A stretch of DNA of 23,877 nucleotides, taken from Porticoccus sp964608185. Its GTDB lineage: Bacteria > Pseudomonadota > Gammaproteobacteria > Pseudomonadales > Porticoccaceae. Below, in pieces: positions 21,552 through 23,877 of the stretch. Both the position numbers and the translations under genes were made by a program. The stretch spans positions 1 through 23,877 of the forward strand of contig CAZSMR010000018.1 in assembly GCA_964608185.1 (NCBI GenBank). The letters run 5' to 3'. Below the pieces are notes generated by a model. It did no database searches. It saw only the letters and a program-made list of their open reading frames with translations, and was not told where the DNA came from. How positions within the stretch are numbered: the stretch's first letter is position 1; every line of letters starts with the position of its first letter.

Positions 21552-23877
21552 ATGAAAAATATTTCCATTCACGGCGCAAAAACACACAACCTAAAGTCAG
21601 TAGATCTTGTTCTTCCTAGAGATAAGCTCATTGTGATTACTGGATTATCTGGTTCAGGAAAGTCATCGCTAGCTTTTGATACACTTTATGCAGAGGGTCA
21701 ACGAAGGTATGTAGAATCTTTGTCTGCGTACGCGCGGCAGTTCTTATCTATGATGGAGAAACCCGATGTAGACCATATCGAAGGGTTATCGCCTGCTATC
21801 TCTATTCAGCAGAAATCTACATCTCACAACCCAAGATCTACCGTAGGAACAATTACAGAAATTCATGATTATTTACGGCTACTTTATGCAAGAGCAGGAG
21901 AACCAAAGTGTCCAGATCACAATACAGACTTAAAGGCACAAACTATTAGTCAAATGGTCGATCAGGTTCTTGCATTACCTCGTGACTCTAAATTAATGCT
22001 ATTAGCGCCTATTATTAGAGACCGAAAAGGCGAACATGCCCACATCTTTCAAAATATGCGGGCCCAAGGTTTCATTCGAGCCCGTATAGACGGGTTGGTA
22101 GTAGATCTTGACGATATACCTATATTAGAAAAGAATAAGAAACATACTATCGAGATAGTAGTTGATCGATTTAAAGTTAAGAAAGAAGTACAACTTAGAC
22201 TGACTGAATCCTTTGAGGCGGCAATTAATCTCTCTGAAGGGTTAGCAATTATAAGCTCTATGGACGGATCTCCAATAGTCAGCTCAACAGAAAAAAATAA
22301 TCAAAACTTAAATAACGCATCAGAAATTCTTTTTTCTTCTAGGTTTGCATGCTCTATCTGCAATTATAGTATCGACGAGCTTGAACCTAGGATGTTTTCT
22401 TTCAATAGTCCATCTGGGGCTTGCCCAGATTGCGATGGGTTAGGTGTTAAGCAATTTTTTGATGTGGATCTAATTGTACAGTTCCCAGAATGCTCTATTT
22501 CTGAAGGAGCTATTAGAAGCTGGGATAGAAAAAATTTATTTTATTTTAATATGCTCACCTCGCTCGCTGGGCATTTTAATTTTAACATTGATAGCCCATT
22601 TCAGGACCTTGACCCTCAACATCAACAAGTAATTCTCTTTGGAAGTGGGAAAGAAATCATAGAGTTCAATTATACCAATGATAAAGGTATAACCTTTAAA
22701 CGCACCCATACTTTTGAGGGCATCATTCCTAATATGGAGAGACGCTATAAAGAGACGGAATCTCATCATGCAAGAGAAGATCTCACAAAATATCTAAATA
22801 TTCAAAGTTGCCCAGAGTGCGATGGTGCTCGTCTTAGAAAATCAGCAAGGCATGTATTTATTGATGGGAAATCACTTCCTGAAATAGGTAATTTTCCAGT
22901 CGGGGATCTTGCAAACTACTATACAAATTTGCACTTAGACGGAAGCAGAGGAGAAATTGCGGAAAAGATTTTAAAAGAAATCAGGAATCGTTTGAATTTT
23001 TTAGTAGATGTTGGACTAAATTATCTTAACTTGAATCGAAGTGCAGAAAGTCTATCTGGGGGAGAGGCCCAAAGAATAAGATTAGCTAGCCAAATTGGTG
23101 CTGGTCTTGTAGGTGTTATGTATATTTTAGATGAGCCTTCTATTGGATTACATCAGAGAGATAATGAGCGTTTGTTGGCTACTCTTACTAGATTGCGAGA
23201 TATCGGCAATACAGTGATTGTAGTCGAGCATGATGAAGAAGCTATTAGAGGTGCAGACTATATTGTAGATATTGGGCCTGGAGCTGGTATACATGGTGGA
23301 GAAGTTGTGGCTCAAGGGAGTTATGAAGATATCTTAAGTGCAAAGCGCTCTCTCACCGGAGATTATTTGTCCGGCCGTAAAAAAATAATTATTCCTTCAA
23401 AACGTACCTCACCCAATGACAAAAAAATAATATTAAATGGAGCCAATGGGAACAACCTTAAAAATGTGTGTTTAGAGATTCCAGTAGGTCTGCTTACCTG
23501 CATAACTGGTGTTTCAGGGTCTGGAAAATCAACCTTGATAAATGAAACTCTTTATCCTATTGCCGCCACCGAGCTCAACAGAGCTACAACAAAAAAAGCT
23601 GCAGCTTACGAATCTATTCAAGGGATTGAAAATTTTGATAAATGCGTAGATATTGATCAAAGCCCAATTGGTAGGACTCCCAGATCAAATCCTGCTACAT
23701 ACACTGGTATATTTACGCCGATCAGAGAGCTATTTTCTGGTACGCAAGAAGCTCGCTCTAGAGGCTACAAACCTGGTAGGTTTAGCTTTAATGTTAAAGG
23801 GGGTCGATGTGAAGCATGCCAAGGTGACGGTCTTATAAAAGTAGAGATGCACTTTCTTCCAGATGTCTATGTGCCTT
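21552..23877 (+). CDS. uvrA: Excinuclease ABC subunit A (C-terminus beyond the window)
   Basis: The damage-recognition ATPase of nucleotide excision repair. 775 codons are present and open to the right edge; about 165 residues of the usual 940 are missing. Visible features: first Walker A G-L-S-G-S-G-K-S-S (31-39); Y-V-E-S-L-S-A-Y-A-R-Q-F-L; a CxxC-type zinc module (C-S-I-C and C-P-D-C, about 22373-22434); the ABC signature L-S-G-G-E-A-Q-R-I-R-L-A-S; Walker B I-L-D-E-P-S-I-G-L-H; a second Walker A G-V-S-G-S-G-K-S-T near residue 655; and the first half of the second zinc site, C-E-A-C. The start fits M-x-x-I-x-(I/V)-(H/R)-G-A-(K/R)-T-H-N-L-K. Divergent from the transporter gene. Confidence 0.97.
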   Translation, partial: MKNISIHGAKTHNLKSVDLVLPRDKLIVITGLSGSGKSSLAFDTLYAEGQRRYVESLSAYARQFLSMMEKPDVDHIEGLSPAISIQQKSTSHNPRSTVGTITEIHDYLRLLYARAGEPKCPDHNTDLKAQTISQMVDQVLALPRDSKLMLLAPIIRDRKGEHAHIFQNMRAQGFIRARIDGLVVDLDDIPILEKNKKHTIEIVVDRFKVKKEVQLRLTESFEAAINLSEGLAIISSMDGSPIVSSTEKNNQNLNNASEILFSSRFACSICNYSIDELEPRMFSFNSPSGACPDCDGLGVKQFFDVDLIVQFPECSISEGAIRSWDRKNLFYFNMLTSLAGHFNFNIDSPFQDLDPQHQQVILFGSGKEIIEFNYTNDKGITFKRTHTFEGIIPNMERRYKETESHHAREDLTKYLNIQSCPECDGARLRKSARHVFIDGKSLPEIGNFPVGDLANYYTNLHLDGSRGEIAEKILKEIRNRLNFLVDVGLNYLNLNRSAESLSGGEAQRIRLASQIGAGLVGVMYILDEPSIGLHQRDNERLLATLTRLRDIGNTVIVVEHDEEAIRGADYIVDIGPGAGIHGGEVVAQGSYEDILSAKRSLTGDYLSGRKKIIIPSKRTSPNDKKIILNGANGNNLKNVCLEIPVGLLTCITGVSGSGKSTLINETLYPIAATELNRATTKKAAAYESIQGIENFDKCVDIDQSPIGRTPRSNPATYTGIFTPIRELFSGTQEARSRGYKPGRFSFNVKGGRCEACQGDGLIKVEMHFLPDVYVP

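Overview
The window looks like a contiguous piece of chromosome from an AT-rich gammaproteobacterium with compact gene spacing. Every protein gene I could recognise is a housekeeping gene. The order murJ-ribF-ileS-lspA-fkpB-ispH, the block rplU-rpmA-obgE-proB divergent from ispB, adjacent fabA-fabB, and a transporter gene sitting between ssb and uvrA all resemble Pseudomonas-type gammaproteobacteria. BamD also has the longer C-terminus seen there. I infer a streamlined marine-type gammaproteobacterium; the species cannot be fixed from the window. I saw no insertion sequences, prophage, CRISPR array, tRNA or rRNA.

Layout, left to right. Positions 1-2156 (minus strand) hold rluD and pgeF, then a 330-base intergenic region, then the first 23 codons of an acetolactate synthase large-subunit gene. 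The intergenic region holds a promoter and a strongly structured leader RNA for that gene. Positions 2285-4863 (plus) hold bamD, a DNA-3-methyladenine glycosylase gene and nadE. Positions 4882-12306 (minus) are one long block: murJ, ribF, ileS, lspA, fkpB, ispH. These join lipid II export, flavin synthesis, isoleucyl-tRNA charging, lipoprotein maturation, protein folding and isoprenoid synthesis. rpsT (plus) is divergent from murJ. proB, obgE, rpmA and rplU (minus) follow, with a clear terminator behind rpmA. ispB, fabA, fabB and ssb run on the plus strand, a YajR-like MFS transporter gene faces ssb, and uvrA runs off the right edge.

Several genes act in shared processes. ispH feeds the isoprenoid chain that ispB extends for ubiquinone. 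murJ and pgeF serve peptidoglycan. lspA matures lipoproteins such as BamD. fabA and fabB make the unsaturated fatty acids. rluD, rpsT, rplU, rpmA and obgE serve the ribosome. uvrA, ssb and the glycosylase serve DNA repair.

No new multi-gene system is visible. The most interesting element is the acetolactate synthase leader (about 71-314, minus strand). It can form a chain of hairpins, a possible pseudoknot, a long-range helix ending in a U-run, and a C-tract able to cover the ribosome-binding site. The second is a 50-residue lysine-rich tail on ribosomal protein L21.
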